In this document: positions 1 through 10,096 of the stretch, piece by piece
How positions within the stretch are numbered: position 1 is the stretch's first letter
How the letters are laid out: each line of letters begins with the position of its first letter
NCBI GenBank assembly: GCA_032622095.1
Contig: CP136068.1
Coordinates: 47,176,443 to 47,240,442, forward strand
Length of the DNA stretch: 64,000 nucleotides
Reading direction: 5' to 3'
DNA from: Siphonodentalium dalli
Taxonomy: Eukaryota; Mollusca; Scaphopoda; Gadilida; Siphonodentaliidae
The notes under the pieces: generated by a model
Told to the model about the DNA's origin: nothing
The model's input: only the letters and a program-made list of their open reading frames with translations
Databases searched by the model: none
Translations under genes and position numbers: made by a program

Positions 1-620
1 ACTAGCAGGGTTACCCGGCGTTGCCCAGGTTAATGTATGCTGTGGATATTTGTTGGGAATAGAGAATGCTCTTACTTAAAGTGTTATACGTTTTCTCATA
101 AATTGTATATTCAAATAGTTTAACAAAACATGATTATTACAGTCATGGAATATAAGTAGTGGCTCACCTTGTCAATTGTCATTCTGTTTATCGCGATTAA
201 TCCGTTCCATCAATAATGAAGTATTTATTTATTTACAACTGTGTATACATTAGACGTTATAATATGATACATGAACATCATAAATACATTAGTTCGATAA
301 AAGATGATAATTGGGTTTTACATATTGAGATATATCAATCAATCTAGTTGGTTGGACTAAGATCTCGAGGACACCTGGCAATCATATGTCCATGAAGATA
401 CAGATGTTTCAAAGAAATTTCCAGGTTCTCCTCTGTTCATGGTGCTATATATTGGCTAAATATTCTCAGTTTAAACGAAATGTTGCTGCGCAAACATATC
501 AGCTACATGTGCCAGGCACAGAGCGATATTTTAAGTTGTTTATGTCAGTCGATGAGTCTGTTCTAAAATCCTTGTCAGATGTCAGTATTGGTAGGATCCT
601 TAAACGTTTTGTGCTACTAA

Positions 621-2180
621 GGGTGGATACATACATGCATGTAATTTCTGTATGTAAAATCCATGTATTTTACATGGTCACACCAATCATTGATAGCATT
701 AGTCGCCTGCGCGCGATCGGACAATTTTAACAGGCGAGACAAGTGAGAAGTTATAAGCCATTATCAAACTGACTGCTATCAAGAAATTTCAGGCCAGTCA
801 TAAATTCTTTCATGGATGCCGAAATGAATAAATCCTGTCTGATATATGTTGCTGTTTTTCACGAGTTTTAATTCATTTCGAAAAGTGGATTTGAGTCCAG
901 TGTTGAGTCCGTCGATTTTATACTTGATTTGTTTTTCGTCATTTCAGGGTCATCCAAAATAAAAATAAAATGTGCAAAATTTGAAGCTCTTTTAGGGCAA
1001 TTGTGATACACAAGTGTTTAGTGTCACATTAACAATCCGATATGGTGCTCTCATTCCTTGAATAACTGGCATTGGAAAATTAAGACAGACAATACCGGTT
1101 CGTTGAGATTCCTGGGATAGTTTCAGAACGAGCTCGTGTGATAATATTCAATTGGGATTTCCATGAAAATATCAATTACAGCGACAAAAAATTAATGCAG
1201 GTACAGCGTCGAAAGTAAAAAGAGTGACACCCCCCCCCCCCCATTTTTCACCCACAATTTACATAAGTTGAATTAACAGTATATGTTTCTCAAACCAAAG
1301 GTTGAACAAGTTATTAACTGTCACAATTTTAGCATGTACACGCTTGAATTATAACATTTTGGACCATAATCCATGATTGGACGAGAGGGCAGGGGGATGG
1401 TTCTCGAAAGCTTCGAATAACTAAGGGATTTAGTTGAATGTATTAGTCGGGATTATCTGGGCATGAATGTACAATATGTTTAACTTAAATATTCCACAGT
1501 TGTACATTTTGCGTATACATATATAACATAAGAGAGGAAAGGTGACGTTGTTGGGAACTCGTAGAGCAAGACAACCCTTTTCCCCGAATGAAGACACACA
1601 GCAACACTACCTTCTGTACTCTCAAATTTAAAGCTGTAATACTGTGTTCATAATTTCATGAATAGCATTAACTGCTGAATATTAAATTAATCACTCGTAG
1701 CAAACAGAGACGACAGAAATGACTGTCAACTATGATATTTATAAGTCAGGAGTGGCTTCGTGTCTTCATGGGTGGGGATCAGGACTCAGGGTGCTGCATG
1801 CCCCCACTCAACCCGTCGAGGAAATATGCAATAATCAGTCCGGTAGCTTCCGGGATAATATAGCACCCCATGCTGGTGATCATATCCCCTGCGTTGTCGA
1901 AATCATGGGGCCACCACTGGTAGAAAAATCAAGAGAAGACTGACAATGATTTAAACAGAAAGTTCAACAGTTGGGTTATCACGCGAACAATTATTTTAAG
2001 CGGCCTGACGACTTCGTTCAGTCAACGGGTCTCTGCAAGTTCAGAACTTGGCTCACTGTGGTCAAACATAGCCGCAATGATTGGGTTGTCAGCGGACACA
2101 TATTACATGCTCTGTATGATCCATGTAAAACGACAAATACACGATAATTACAGAGATTACATGCATGTGTGTATCCACCC
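621..2180. mobile_element. PIF/Harbinger-like element nested in Helitron copy 1
   Basis: The ends are inverted: GGGTGGATACATACATGCAT at 621 mirrors the sequence ending at 2180 (reverse complement GGGTGGATACACACATGCAT). TAA flanks both sides (618-620 and 2181-2183). The second Helitron copy lacks this insert and has an uninterrupted TGCTAC-TGA-CAG at the equivalent place, an empty site. A 3-bp TAA duplication fits PIF/Harbinger. No transposase ORF is present; the longest open frame (1719-1943) is not recognisable. Confidence 0.7.
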
Positions 2181-2639
2181 TAACTGGATTTTCTTGTATA
2201 TCAGAAGAAATTATATTTGACTGCACACTGTGACCACTATTTTTGAACAGGCCTTCCATATCTCTTGACAAATTGTACCTTTTTGTGGAAACTGTATTGA
2301 ACGGAACAGACTAAATTTTGTTATTATATATATGCAATCCTCTGACGGTTCGAGGTCTCTCAGTTTGCACGAATATATGTATCCCTTCAATAGAATGATA
2401 AATATACGTTTAATGCTTCTTCTAGTTATCTATTTTTGCTAGCTCATTGCGTGAATGCCTTTATTGCCATCCCCATATAAATATGACTGTTAAGAAGATA
2501 TAATTGTTCAAGTGACTTAATAATGTAGGTCACCATATGTCGGGATTGTGAAATGTGAACGCCCAACTACTTAAAATGATATGGAGATGGCCTGGTGACT
2601 GTATATAACTTATATGTGGATATCGGCGAATAGCAATCT

Positions 2640-4300
2640 TATCAATGATAGTGCATATCCGCTCGCCATCCGTGACGCAAATGACACCAAATGTGATTTA
2701 CTTCATGATATATCATTAGAGAAAAACGTGTATGAATTTGGTGGAATTTGGTTTATGAAATCAATTGTTGACGCAACGCTGACTCGAACAACGCCATATT
2801 TCGAAGGTGATTAATTATGTATTCGTTTGGTGGAAATCAGCGACAAAACTATTTCACCATATTTTTTTAATTTTGCCGACCTCCCCCCTTTCTTCCCCTG
2901 ACACCAACAGCGTCATTTTAGAAAATTTTAACCCGCATCATTATCTTCCTTGTAAAAAGTTACCCCCCTTATAACGCCTTGGTGTCATCTCGATTGTACC
3001 GCGTGAAGTTATATATAGAACGCACACAGACCGACAAAAAGACAGACAGACAGCACGATTTGATTTCTTGTGTCATTTGAGAAGAACGTGTCTGAATTTG
3101 ATGGTAATTGGTACTAAAAATATTTTGTATCAGTTTTGGTGACCCTCCCGTCCCTATTTCGGACTCAAGCTGCACACACTAACACTCATTAGAAATTAGA
3201 GATGCATATATATGAAATTGGAGAAAATTGGCGAGTATACAAATTCATATCAAATTTAAGGTCCCCATATCTCTCACCCATAGGGCACCAATTTGGTGTA
3301 TCTAAACCACACGATAAGATTCCTCGTATCACGGAGAAGAATATGTATCAATCTGGTGGAAATCGGCACCAAACATATAGATATAATTTTTTGTGTCTCT
3401 CTCATCTCTATACACCACTGACTCGAATGGCCCCACTTGTCACATCCTTAAACCACACGATTGCACTCCTGATATCATGGAGATGATTGTTTATAAGTTT
3501 GGTGATAATCGGCCACTAAACAAATTGTTTTTATCAAATTTGGTGCCAATCCCTCCCCTCTACATCTCTCACTCAAACAGCACCACAATGGCGTCTTTAA
3601 ATCACGATTAGATTCCTCGTATCATGGATAAGAACGTGTATCAATTTGGTGGAAATTGGCGCTAAAAAAATTGTTCATCTATGTTGGTGCCCCTGTCCCT
3701 TTCAATGCAAACCTGACTCGAATGAGGCCACATTTGACAGATAAAAGCCACACCATTAGACTCCTCATACCATGTGGTGGCAATCGGCGACTTATTATCA
3801 AATTTAGTGCCCACCCCCTCCCAAACTCTCATCCAAAAACAACAATTTGGCTTTGTTAAATCGCACAATTAGATTCATTGTATCATAAAGAAGAATATAT
3901 ATCAATTTGGTGGAAATCGGCGCCAAAATTAGTTTGATTAATTTTGGTGCCCCTCTCCCCTTCTGTTCATCCCTGACTCAAACGACGCCACTTTTGACAC
4001 ATTTAAACCACACCGTTGGATTCTTAATATCATGAGGATGATTATATGTATGTTTCGTAGCCAATCGGCGACAGAAAAAAAATCCGCCCCGCCCCTTCCG
4101 GGCACACCAGACGCGAACGGCGCGACTTTTGCCATATTTAAACCACGCCATTAGATTCCTCATATTATGGGGATGATTATATATAAGTTTGGTGGCAATC
4201 GGCGACAAATTTGTTTTCTGCCCCTCCCCCTTTTCTGCCCCTGACAACAACGGCGTCACTTTAGAAAATTCTAACCCCGACCATTATCTTTCTCGTAAAA
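2640..4300 (-). repeat. Degenerate tandem repeat inside Helitron copy 1
   Basis: Phrases such as ATCAATTTGGTGGAAATCGG, 'cctcgtatcatgga' and 'cctgactcgaat' recur roughly every 180-200 bases, with a half-period near 100. A larger duplication also links about 2880-3050 with about 4215-4385 (both contain 'cgtcattttagaaaatt'-type text and end in CAGA runs). The same repeats in the opposite orientation fill about 50820-52150 in copy 2. Confidence 0.6.
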
Positions 4301-4421
4301 AGCTACTCCTAGTAAACCCCTTTGGCATCATCTAGATGGTCCCCTGTGAATTTCTATAGAACACAGACAGACAGACAGACAGACAGACAGACCGACAGAC
4401 ATTCGCAAATATAGATATAGA

Positions 4422-5226
4422 TTAAATGACATTTCATAACTGAGTACTTAAAGTTCACTTTCTGTCTGAGTAATCTGAACCTACTCAGGATCCCAATTCA
4501 ACTGGTAAGTATTGTGATATCTGCTCCAGAACCGTAACATGGCAGTTATTGTATATACTCGATATCTATTTACATGTATAGGCCTTTTTTTATAAGATGG
4601 TTTGCGGATTTTTTTCCCAGAATAGTGGGTCGGTCGGACGGAAAAAAAAACATGGTTGGGAAAATAAATAAATACACAAACAGTCTGAAAACATGTTTTT
4701 TTTCCAACACTGTTTTATTTATACTAAGGAATTATAGATAATTCTAATATATTGCTATGTGATAGGACATATATTGGCTTGGAATCCTTGAATAAAGAGA
4801 AGTCACAGATGTCAGACATATGCACCATATTTTAAACTGCAGGTCGTGTGGTAGAGATGGTCCGTGTGTGGGTATTGAACTATCTGTATTGATAGTATTA
4901 TTAATATTGAATTGAGACAATATTATTAAAATGTTGATTATTTTTTATTAGTTCATTTAAATCTTCCTCTTCTTGGCACCGACTTTCACGGCGTTTCGGG
5001 GATATTGCCATTTGAATATAGCAGCCTGCACACGGCCTGAACATCAACTGACACGTACAGTCCAATCCGGAATATGTGTGATGTGTCGCCAGTTTGTAGT
5101 CATCAGACTATCTAAGCGCCACATCCTCATCCTAATGTTGAAGGCATATATCTGCCATAGTTCCATTATTGGACAACGTTCTTAACGATCGCATAGTTTC
5201 ACCTTTTCTGTTGAATACGACACAAA
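4422..5226. other. AT-rich non-coding stretch, left remnant of an old TIR element
   Basis: No gene is seen. From 4581 the sequence carries the inward-facing terminal repeat that is mirrored at 14317, followed by poly-A/T-rich text. The ORF at 4973-5185 has no recognisable features. Confidence 0.5.
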
Positions 5227-5232
5227 TATATT
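5227..5232. repeat. Left target-site duplication TATATT
   Basis: The six bases immediately outside the AG terminus are TATATT, identical to the six bases following the CT terminus at 14009-14014. Six base pairs is the duplication length known for Polinton/Maverick integrases. Confidence 0.85.
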
Positions 5233-5284
5233 AGAAGAATAGCCGTCTCGTTACCGTCACATCTAAAAATAGAATCTTTGGGGT

Positions 5285-5520
5285 CTAAAATTGGTTGTAC
5301 TAAAATATTCCCAAAACTTCCAAAATATCAAAACCCAAAAAAAAATTTCAAAACTTCAAAAATTTATTTTTTCAAAAAATTATTTTTTCCAAAAATTATT
5401 TTTTCCAAAAATTATTTTTTCCAAAAAATTTATAAATTTCCAAACTTCCAAATTATCAAAACCCCAAAATTTCCAAACTTCCAAATTATCAAAACCCCCA
5501 AAATTGTTTAAATAAAAAAT
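5285..5520. repeat. A/T-rich low-complexity subterminal tract (left)
   Basis: Repeats of CCAAAAATTATTTTTT and CCAAACTTCCAAATTATC. The left copy has one extra unit of about 16 bp relative to the mirror tract at about 13740-13950, which accounts for the shift in mirror sum from 19257 to 19241. Open frames across it (5278-5515) are lysine/phenylalanine-rich by-products. Confidence 0.75.
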
Positions 5521-5562
5521 TTATAACGAGTTTTCGGTTTCTGATAAACTCGAAATTAAAAA

Positions 5563-6084
5563 ATGTCGAATGTTAAATTATTTGCGCGTAATATCTTTCG
5601 TAATATTTTTTGTTCAAATATTTTTCATGAATTTATTAATCGATGTTTAGAAAATAGCTTTATTGGACATTGTGACCATCGATATGAATGCATACATTCC
5701 AGTGTTTTATCGGACGCAGTTCATATAATTGTCATACCTGAAAATAGACACTATTACTTTTACATAAATAATAAAGAGCGTTTATTCTTTACACTCTCTC
5801 TATCCCATATGACAGGTGTGTATTATCGTGAATTATTGGAAGTATTGAGACTAACGGTCGAAAATTGTAATGTGAAATTAGAACCCTCCAGAATGAATTG
5901 TTCGCTGTACACGCAATCACACGCGACATTGGTCGTGTGTCACACCTTTGCTTTACCAAATGAATTATATTATTTCCCCGCTCACAGTTATATGGTATTC
6001 AGAAAACATATCGATTTAATGTCTGAACAAAACGGGTTAGTATCAATTAAGGTTGATAAACTGTGTCATTCACACGATAATTAG
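5563..6084 (+). CDS. Unrecognised 173-aa Polinton-borne protein, left copy
   Basis: I do not recognise this protein. The ORF runs ATG to TAG over 173 codons just inside the element terminus and points inward. It is rich in Phe, His, Cys and Asn, with a basic, Phe-rich start (MSNVKLFARNIFRNIF), a possible C/H cluster near residues 38-47, and alternating hydrophobic stretches suggestive of beta strands. There is no signal peptide or clear membrane helix. Its exact conservation in the mirror copy at 13173-13694 argues for recent duplication or gene conversion, and the open frame in an AT-rich context argues that it is coding. Candidates by position include a small Polinton virion or accessory protein, but nothing in the sequence proves this. 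Confidence 0.6.
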   Translation: MSNVKLFARNIFRNIFCSNIFHEFINRCLENSFIGHCDHRYECIHSSVLSDAVHIIVIPENRHYYFYINNKERLFFTLSLSHMTGVYYRELLEVLRLTVENCNVKLEPSRMNCSLYTQSHATLVVCHTFALPNELYYFPAHSYMVFRKHIDLMSEQNGLVSIKVDKLCHSHDN

Positions 6085-6305
6085 TTAGCCAAAACATGCA
6101 TACATATTACGTCAGGTCGTGAGACACTCAATTATAGAAATTGCTTTGATGACATTGTTATAACAACATTACGTAATAACCCCTTATCACTCCAGTCACA
6201 CTTACGATCATATACCGAAACTACAGGTAGCACCGATGATGTAACATTATATCACTGCTATTGTACCAATGATAGGTTCAGACATGTTCCATGTTTAGAA
6301 AAGAA

Positions 6306-6359
6306 AAGTTACCTATAATTCTGCTGTGGTTAAGCAGTCCATTAGTTAGGGCATACCTG
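6306..6359 (+). repeat. Half copy of the TA-flanked MITE family in the left arm
   Basis: AGTTACCTATAATTCTGC, then TGTGGTTAAGCAGTCC and AGGGCATACCTGTA, closely follow the right end of the MITE found at 22220, 30998, 35936 and 37722 (AGTTACCCATAATTCTGC ... AGGGCATTACTGTA). Only one half is present. It is mirrored at 12898-12951, so it was in the arm before the arm was duplicated. Confidence 0.6.
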
Positions 6360-6376
6360 TATGTAGGCCTACCAGT

Positions 6377-6555
6377 GGATGAATAGTCTGCCGGAGAAGT
6401 ACTGTGTAGACAGGTCTTGTCGGTAAGAGAGTCAGACGAGTAGTGAAGGCTCGGCTATTAAAACATAGTAACGCGATAGCGAACATCAAACGAGTCTGCG
6501 CACGCATATCTGTCAAAGGATACAAGGGCAGTCATTGGTCAATTTATCCCCGGTG
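6377..6555 (+). repeat. Internal repeat A of the left arm
   Basis: About 180 bp beginning GATGAATAGTCTGCCGGAGA and including CAGGTCTTGTCGGTAAGAG and ACGAGTCTG. It is repeated in the same orientation at 9260-9455, nearer the centre, with scattered differences and a short insertion there. Together with the two mirror copies it occurs four times in the element. No function is known. It contains a donor-like GTCGGTAAGAG. Confidence 0.75.
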
Positions 6556-7448
6556 TCAGCTCAGTACCCAATCGGGACGAAGCCGAAGGTCAACTCATTT
6601 TTTTTTTGCTCATTATAGTACGTCACTTGGACATTTTATCAGTTTATCACGTCATCACTAAATGTGGCAATCGGGTATCCACCGATGCCTGCAATTTATT
6701 ATTTATAATAATTGGACTCATTGATCTCACGTAAATAATACTCTTAGTTGTTCCAATAAAATAGTTATCAAATTCGATCACCAATAGATTTGACTGTGGA
6801 ATATAATGACCTTTAACTTATTTATCGATCTATGTTAGAACATGGTCTTAACAAAAAACTTGACCATAACAAAAATTACCTTACATTTATGCATGAATCT
6901 AATTAGACCATGCGTAAATATTGTCAGCTTATCGTCTGATGAGCAAATCCGATGTTTATCAAAAATAGTACAACTTCCAGTTGGTAATTACTCTTACGAA
7001 TGAAGAGCGTTGAACATATACGAAATTACTACACGAATGAACTGAAATTTATATTTCACATCTTACCAACAACAGATACAGACATAGTCATAGTGTTATA
7101 CTATCTTACATGTACACACGCTATGACATCATTCGAAGGGGCACTACACTCAAGGAGTTAAAGTGACACGAAACAAGGGACGTGATGCAATATTGGTGTT
7201 TGAATATTAAAAGGAACACAAGACACTCTAAAGGGACACTCATTATGAATGAATGTTAACAATACAAGCGCAGTGGTTGAAAGTTAAAATGACAGATCAA
7301 TATTTAAGGGTCAAATTTTCGGGGCACTTAATGCACCTTTTATCATTACGTATCGTTTCTCACTCTACAATTCCCAATAATCCACACACTCTCTCCCTCC
7401 CCCAGCTTATAGATATATAACGAAAACGAGAATATCATGTTGATGAAG
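6556..7448. other. Non-coding Polinton interior, left arm
   Basis: About 0.9 kb between repeat A and the ATPase 3' end. It is AT-rich with no ORF of note and is mirrored at about 11809-12701. Nothing further can be assigned. Confidence 0.5.
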
Positions 7449-7454
7449 TTTATT
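7449..7454 (-). terminator. Polyadenylation signal of the left ATPase gene
   Basis: TTTATT on the plus strand, i.e. AATAAA on the minus strand, begins five bases after the stop codon of the ATPase gene. It indicates a very short 3' UTR, as in compact viral genes. Confidence 0.6.
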
Positions 7455-7459
7455 GAAAT

Positions 7460-9160
7460 TTAATCGTCCGAATTGTCATCACTTTCGCCAGAAGTGTCAT
7501 ATGTTACGTCCATGAATTTTTCTAGCATCGGTTTGTACTTTAATATTGACATTTTCACTGCATCATATTCTCCATAACCATTATTCAAATATTTGTCGAC
7601 TTTATCCATGACTCTGTTGTGCAGAGTCCCATTGCGCAGCTGCAGATACGATACTATTGTCCAAGCATAATCAGTCATAAAGTGTATCATATCTTTACTT
7701 TTAAGATCCTTGTCAGCTTGTTCTTTTGCTTCTGCGTCTTTAGGGCCATTTTCCTTATACGTGTCCACTTTATCACTCCATTCCTCACGTGTTTTATCTC
7801 TACTTTCATCACGCAAACTTTTGAAGTATTCATCTTCATTCAATTTAATTTCCTTATTCTGACTATCATCCGGGTCCTCAGTTAATTTTCGTTTTAACTT
7901 ATTTTCTTGACACCAGTTTTTTACGTGTCTCTGAACATCATAATGATCTGCGAACAAAAGCCCGCATTCATTACAAGGGTACGACATGTCTTCTTGAATG
8001 TCTCTGTTTTGATGGTTCTTCTTATTAATTTCATCGAGCTCACCAGGTGGCCGTATGTCGTTAGTATAGTCATTATGTTGACCCTGGGGCACAATATAAT
8101 TATATGTTATGCCCTTCTGTTGACCGGGGAGTTCTCTGTCATCGTATTTCATCGCATTATGTTGACCCTGGGTCTCAGTGTCTTTTGTATGTTTTATCAT
8201 CCCATTCTGTTCATCTGGGTGTTCTCTGTCTTTTTGGAGATTATATTTCATGCCATTCCATTCACCCCTATGTTGGTTCGTGTCCTCTTTTAGTACATTC
8301 TGTCGCAGACGTAATGTGTCCGGTGTTGCGGCTTTTAAATCCACCAGTAGGTAACCGTACGGTTCACTCGTCGCTTCCGAAAACTCTCGAACCATACGCT
8401 GAGGACATTCAGGATACATCTGTCTTGATAATGTTGAAATTAATCCCTTGTCGATTGGGTTATTGAACAATACCAAATATTGACAATTTCGTCGTTGCGT
8501 TGGATCTTTGTTGTAGTAGAAATTCTGGTTCAAACTTATCAAAGATAAGTTCAAATGGTGACTTCCTTCGGAATGCAAATCATTAACTCTCTGGTCTTTT
8601 GATGAAGTTTGCATCAAGTCATCGAGTATAACTAGATTTTTATACCGGGGGTTGATAAGCGAATCCAAGTTTGCTGGTATTCCTCGTATAAAGTTGACCT
8701 GAGGGGTGACGGTATACTTTAATTCGTCATATAGGGGCTGCCAATATTTATAAAACCATATTATTCTGTCAGGTGCGGGTGATATTTTTGAGGCAGACTT
8801 TTGTAGTAAGGTTTTCACGAAGTATGTCTTACCACAAGATGTCGGTCCACTTACACATGCCGTGAATGGATGCTTGAAAATAAAATCTTCATGGACATTG
8901 GCCATTGGATCATCTAAGCAGGATGTTATGTCGCTTTGTTGCTGTGTCCCCTGCTGGTGTTGTAGTATCTGGTGTGGCTGTAATGGCTGTTGTTGTGGCT
9001 GATGATACTGCTGCCTGTTGCTGCTACGGTCTGTTGCTGTTGCTTGGTGCTGCTGCTGGGGGTGTCGGTTAACAAACTCAGTGTGCTTAGATTGTACATG
9101 TCTTATCAAATCATGGTTCCGCACATACCCCCTAGAGCAAATTGAACACTGGTGCTTCAT
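7460..9160 (-). CDS. Polinton-type packaging ATPase with zinc fingers, left copy
   Basis: 566 codons. Residues 5-26 form a C2H2 finger (CSIC ... HVQSKH). Residues 33-77 are a Gln/His-rich linker. An FtsK/HerA (A32-like) ATPase core runs about 94-290: Walker A GPTSCGKT (105-112), Walker B NLVILDDLM (175-183) and a polar sensor segment SLNQNFY (209-215). A charged, repetitive linker follows, then a second C2HC-type finger (C396, C399, H412, C417) and an acidic helical tail. In Polintons and related DNA viruses this family pumps DNA into capsids (family knowledge). The zinc-finger fusion is seen directly; its role as a DNA- or partner-binding module is inference. The gene points away from the palindrome centre. 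It differs from the mirror copy by four residues (Leu/Phe82, His/Gln334, Asn/Ile367, Pro/Ser near 480), all outside the ATP-binding motifs. Confidence 0.75.
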   Translation of the reverse strand: MKHQCSICSRGYVRNHDLIRHVQSKHTEFVNRHPQQQHQATATDRSSNRQQYHQPQQQPLQPHQILQHQQGTQQQSDITSCLDDPMANVHEDFIFKHPFTACVSGPTSCGKTYFVKTLLQKSASKISPAPDRIIWFYKYWQPLYDELKYTVTPQVNFIRGIPANLDSLINPRYKNLVILDDLMQTSSKDQRVNDLHSEGSHHLNLSLISLNQNFYYNKDPTQRRNCQYLVLFNNPIDKGLISTLSRQMYPECPQRMVREFSEATSEPYGYLLVDLKAATPDTLRLRQNVLKEDTNQHRGEWNGMKYNLQKDREHPDEQNGMIKHTKDTETQGQHNAMKYDDRELPGQQKGITYNYIVPQGQHNDYTNDIRPPGELDEINKKNHQNRDIQEDMSYPCNECGLLFADHYDVQRHVKNWCQENKLKRKLTEDPDDSQNKEIKLNEDEYFKSLRDESRDKTREEWSDKVDTYKENGPKDAEAKEQADKDLKSKDMIHFMTDYAWTIVSYLQLRNGTLHNRVMDKVDKYLNNGYGEYDAVKMSILKYKPMLEKFMDVTYDTSGESDDNSDD

Positions 9161-9259
9161 TTATACTTGACTAAAATGTCTCGGTATATGGATTTCCTTT
9201 ATACAAATGTTCCTTATAACCTAAAAATATGTCATGTCCGTATGTTTGATAACTTTATG

Positions 9260-9455
9260 TAGATGAAATAGTCTGCCGGAGAAGCACTGTGTATACGGGG
9301 AATCAACAGGTCTTGTCGGTAAGAGAGTCAGACGAGAAGTGAAGTATCGACTATTAAAACATAGTAATGCGATAGCGAACATCAAACGAGTCTGGACACG
9401 CATATCTGTCAAAAGATACAAATAGCCGTCATTGGTCAATCTATCCTCGGTATCA
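9260..9455 (+). repeat. Internal repeat B of the left arm
   Basis: Second copy of the repeat at 6377-6555, starting AGATGAAATAGTCTGCCGGA. It lies in the 5' leader region of the ATPase gene next to the GC-rich centre, so a promoter role is possible (inference). Confidence 0.75.
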
Positions 9456-9514
9456 CTTTTCGTTTTACAAAATCAATTTCACCGAGAGGTTCCCTCGTCA
9501 TTTGTAGTGACGTA

Positions 9515-9527
9515 ATTGTGGCACCGC

Positions 9528-9558
<31 letters not shown>

Positions 9559-9742
9559 ATTGCGGTATTTGCCGGCGGCGGCGGCATTGCGGTATTTGCC
9601 GCCGGCGGCGGCGGCATTGCGGTATTTTACTGCGGCGGCTGCATGCGGACCCCGCAGTAAAATACCGCAATGCCGCCGCCGCCGGCGGCAAATACCGCAA
9701 TGCCGCCGCCGCCACCGCCGCCGCCGGCGGCGGTGCCACAAT
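9515..9742. repeat. GC-rich hairpin centre of the palindrome
   Basis: Long runs of GGC/GCC triplets interspersed with ATTGCGGTATT units: three on the left, two on the right in reverse complement. The innermost stem is ATTGCGGTATTTTACTGCGG (9615-9634) against its complement ending at 9671. The unpaired spacer is 17 bp (9635-9651) and contains GCATGC. The left side has one additional ATTGCGGTATT unit. The triplet runs contain shorter self-complementary GCCGCCGGCGGC blocks. This is the only GC-rich island in the element and forms the dyad axis. Confidence 0.85.
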
Positions 9743-9801
9743 TACGTCACTACAAATGACGAGGGAACCTCTCGGTGAAATTGATTTTGTAAAACGAAAA
9801 G

Positions 9802-9997
9802 TGATACCGAGGATAGATTGACCAATGACGGCTATTTGTATCTTTTGACAGATATGCGTGTCCAGACTCGTTTGATGTTCGCTATCGCATTACTATGTTT
9901 TAATAGTCGATACTTCACTTCTCGTCTGACTCTCTTACCGACAAGACCTGTTGATTCCCCGTATACACAGTGCTTCTCCGGCAGACTATTTCATCTA
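9802..9997 (-). repeat. Internal repeat B, right arm
   Basis: Mirror of 9260-9455, in the leader region of the right ATPase gene. Confidence 0.75.
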
Positions 9998-10096
9998 CAT
10001 AAAGTTATCAAACATACGGACATGACATATTTTTAGGTTATAAGGAACATTTGTATAAAGGAAATCCATATACCGAGACATTTTAGTCAAGTATAA

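Larger units (their letters stand above)
1..4421 (-). mobile_element. Helitron-like non-autonomous element, copy 1
   Basis: Read on the minus strand, the element starts TCTATATCTATATTTGCG (ending at 4421) and finishes at the window edge with a short hairpin (ACCTGG / CCGGGT, loop GCAACG) followed by a few bases and CTAG. TC at the 5' end, a 3' hairpin plus CTAG, and insertion between A and T are the Helitron signature (established for the superfamily). A second copy with both ends lies at 50782-53078 on the other strand. No Rep/helicase coding sequence is seen, so it is non-autonomous. Its 5' part holds degenerate tandem repeats, as in mollusc HINE/pearl-type elements. The left end may extend one base beyond the window. 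Confidence 0.6.
5233..9634 (+). repeat. Left arm of the Polinton palindrome
   Basis: 4402-bp arm holding, from the outside inward, terminal sequence, an A/T-rich low-complexity tract, the 173-aa gene, a half MITE, internal repeat A, the ATPase gene (pointing outward), internal repeat B, and half of the GC-rich hairpin. It is nearly identical to the reverse complement of 9652-14008: only four residues differ between the two ATPases and none between the two 173-aa proteins. Confidence 0.9.

Noticed and set aside
386-730. 114-codon ORF at the left
   Set aside because: It spans the junction of the Helitron-like and Harbinger-like elements, so it cannot be an old gene.
5278-5515. Two overlapping Lys/Phe-rich ORFs
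   Set aside because: Products of the A/T-rich low-complexity tract.
7619-8466. Plus-strand ORFs of 88-128 codons in the left arm and their mirrors at 10791-11638
   Set aside because: Antisense shadows of the ATPase gene.
9515-9742. Parvovirus-like terminal hairpins and rolling-hairpin dimer
   Set aside because: The GC-rich hairpin invites the idea, but no parvovirus-type replication protein or capsid gene is seen, and the outer ends and 6-bp duplication fit Polintons better.
9436-9821. Arg- and Ala-rich ORFs over the palindrome centre
   Set aside because: They are translations of GGC/GCC runs in several frames and have mirror images of themselves; nothing supports coding.
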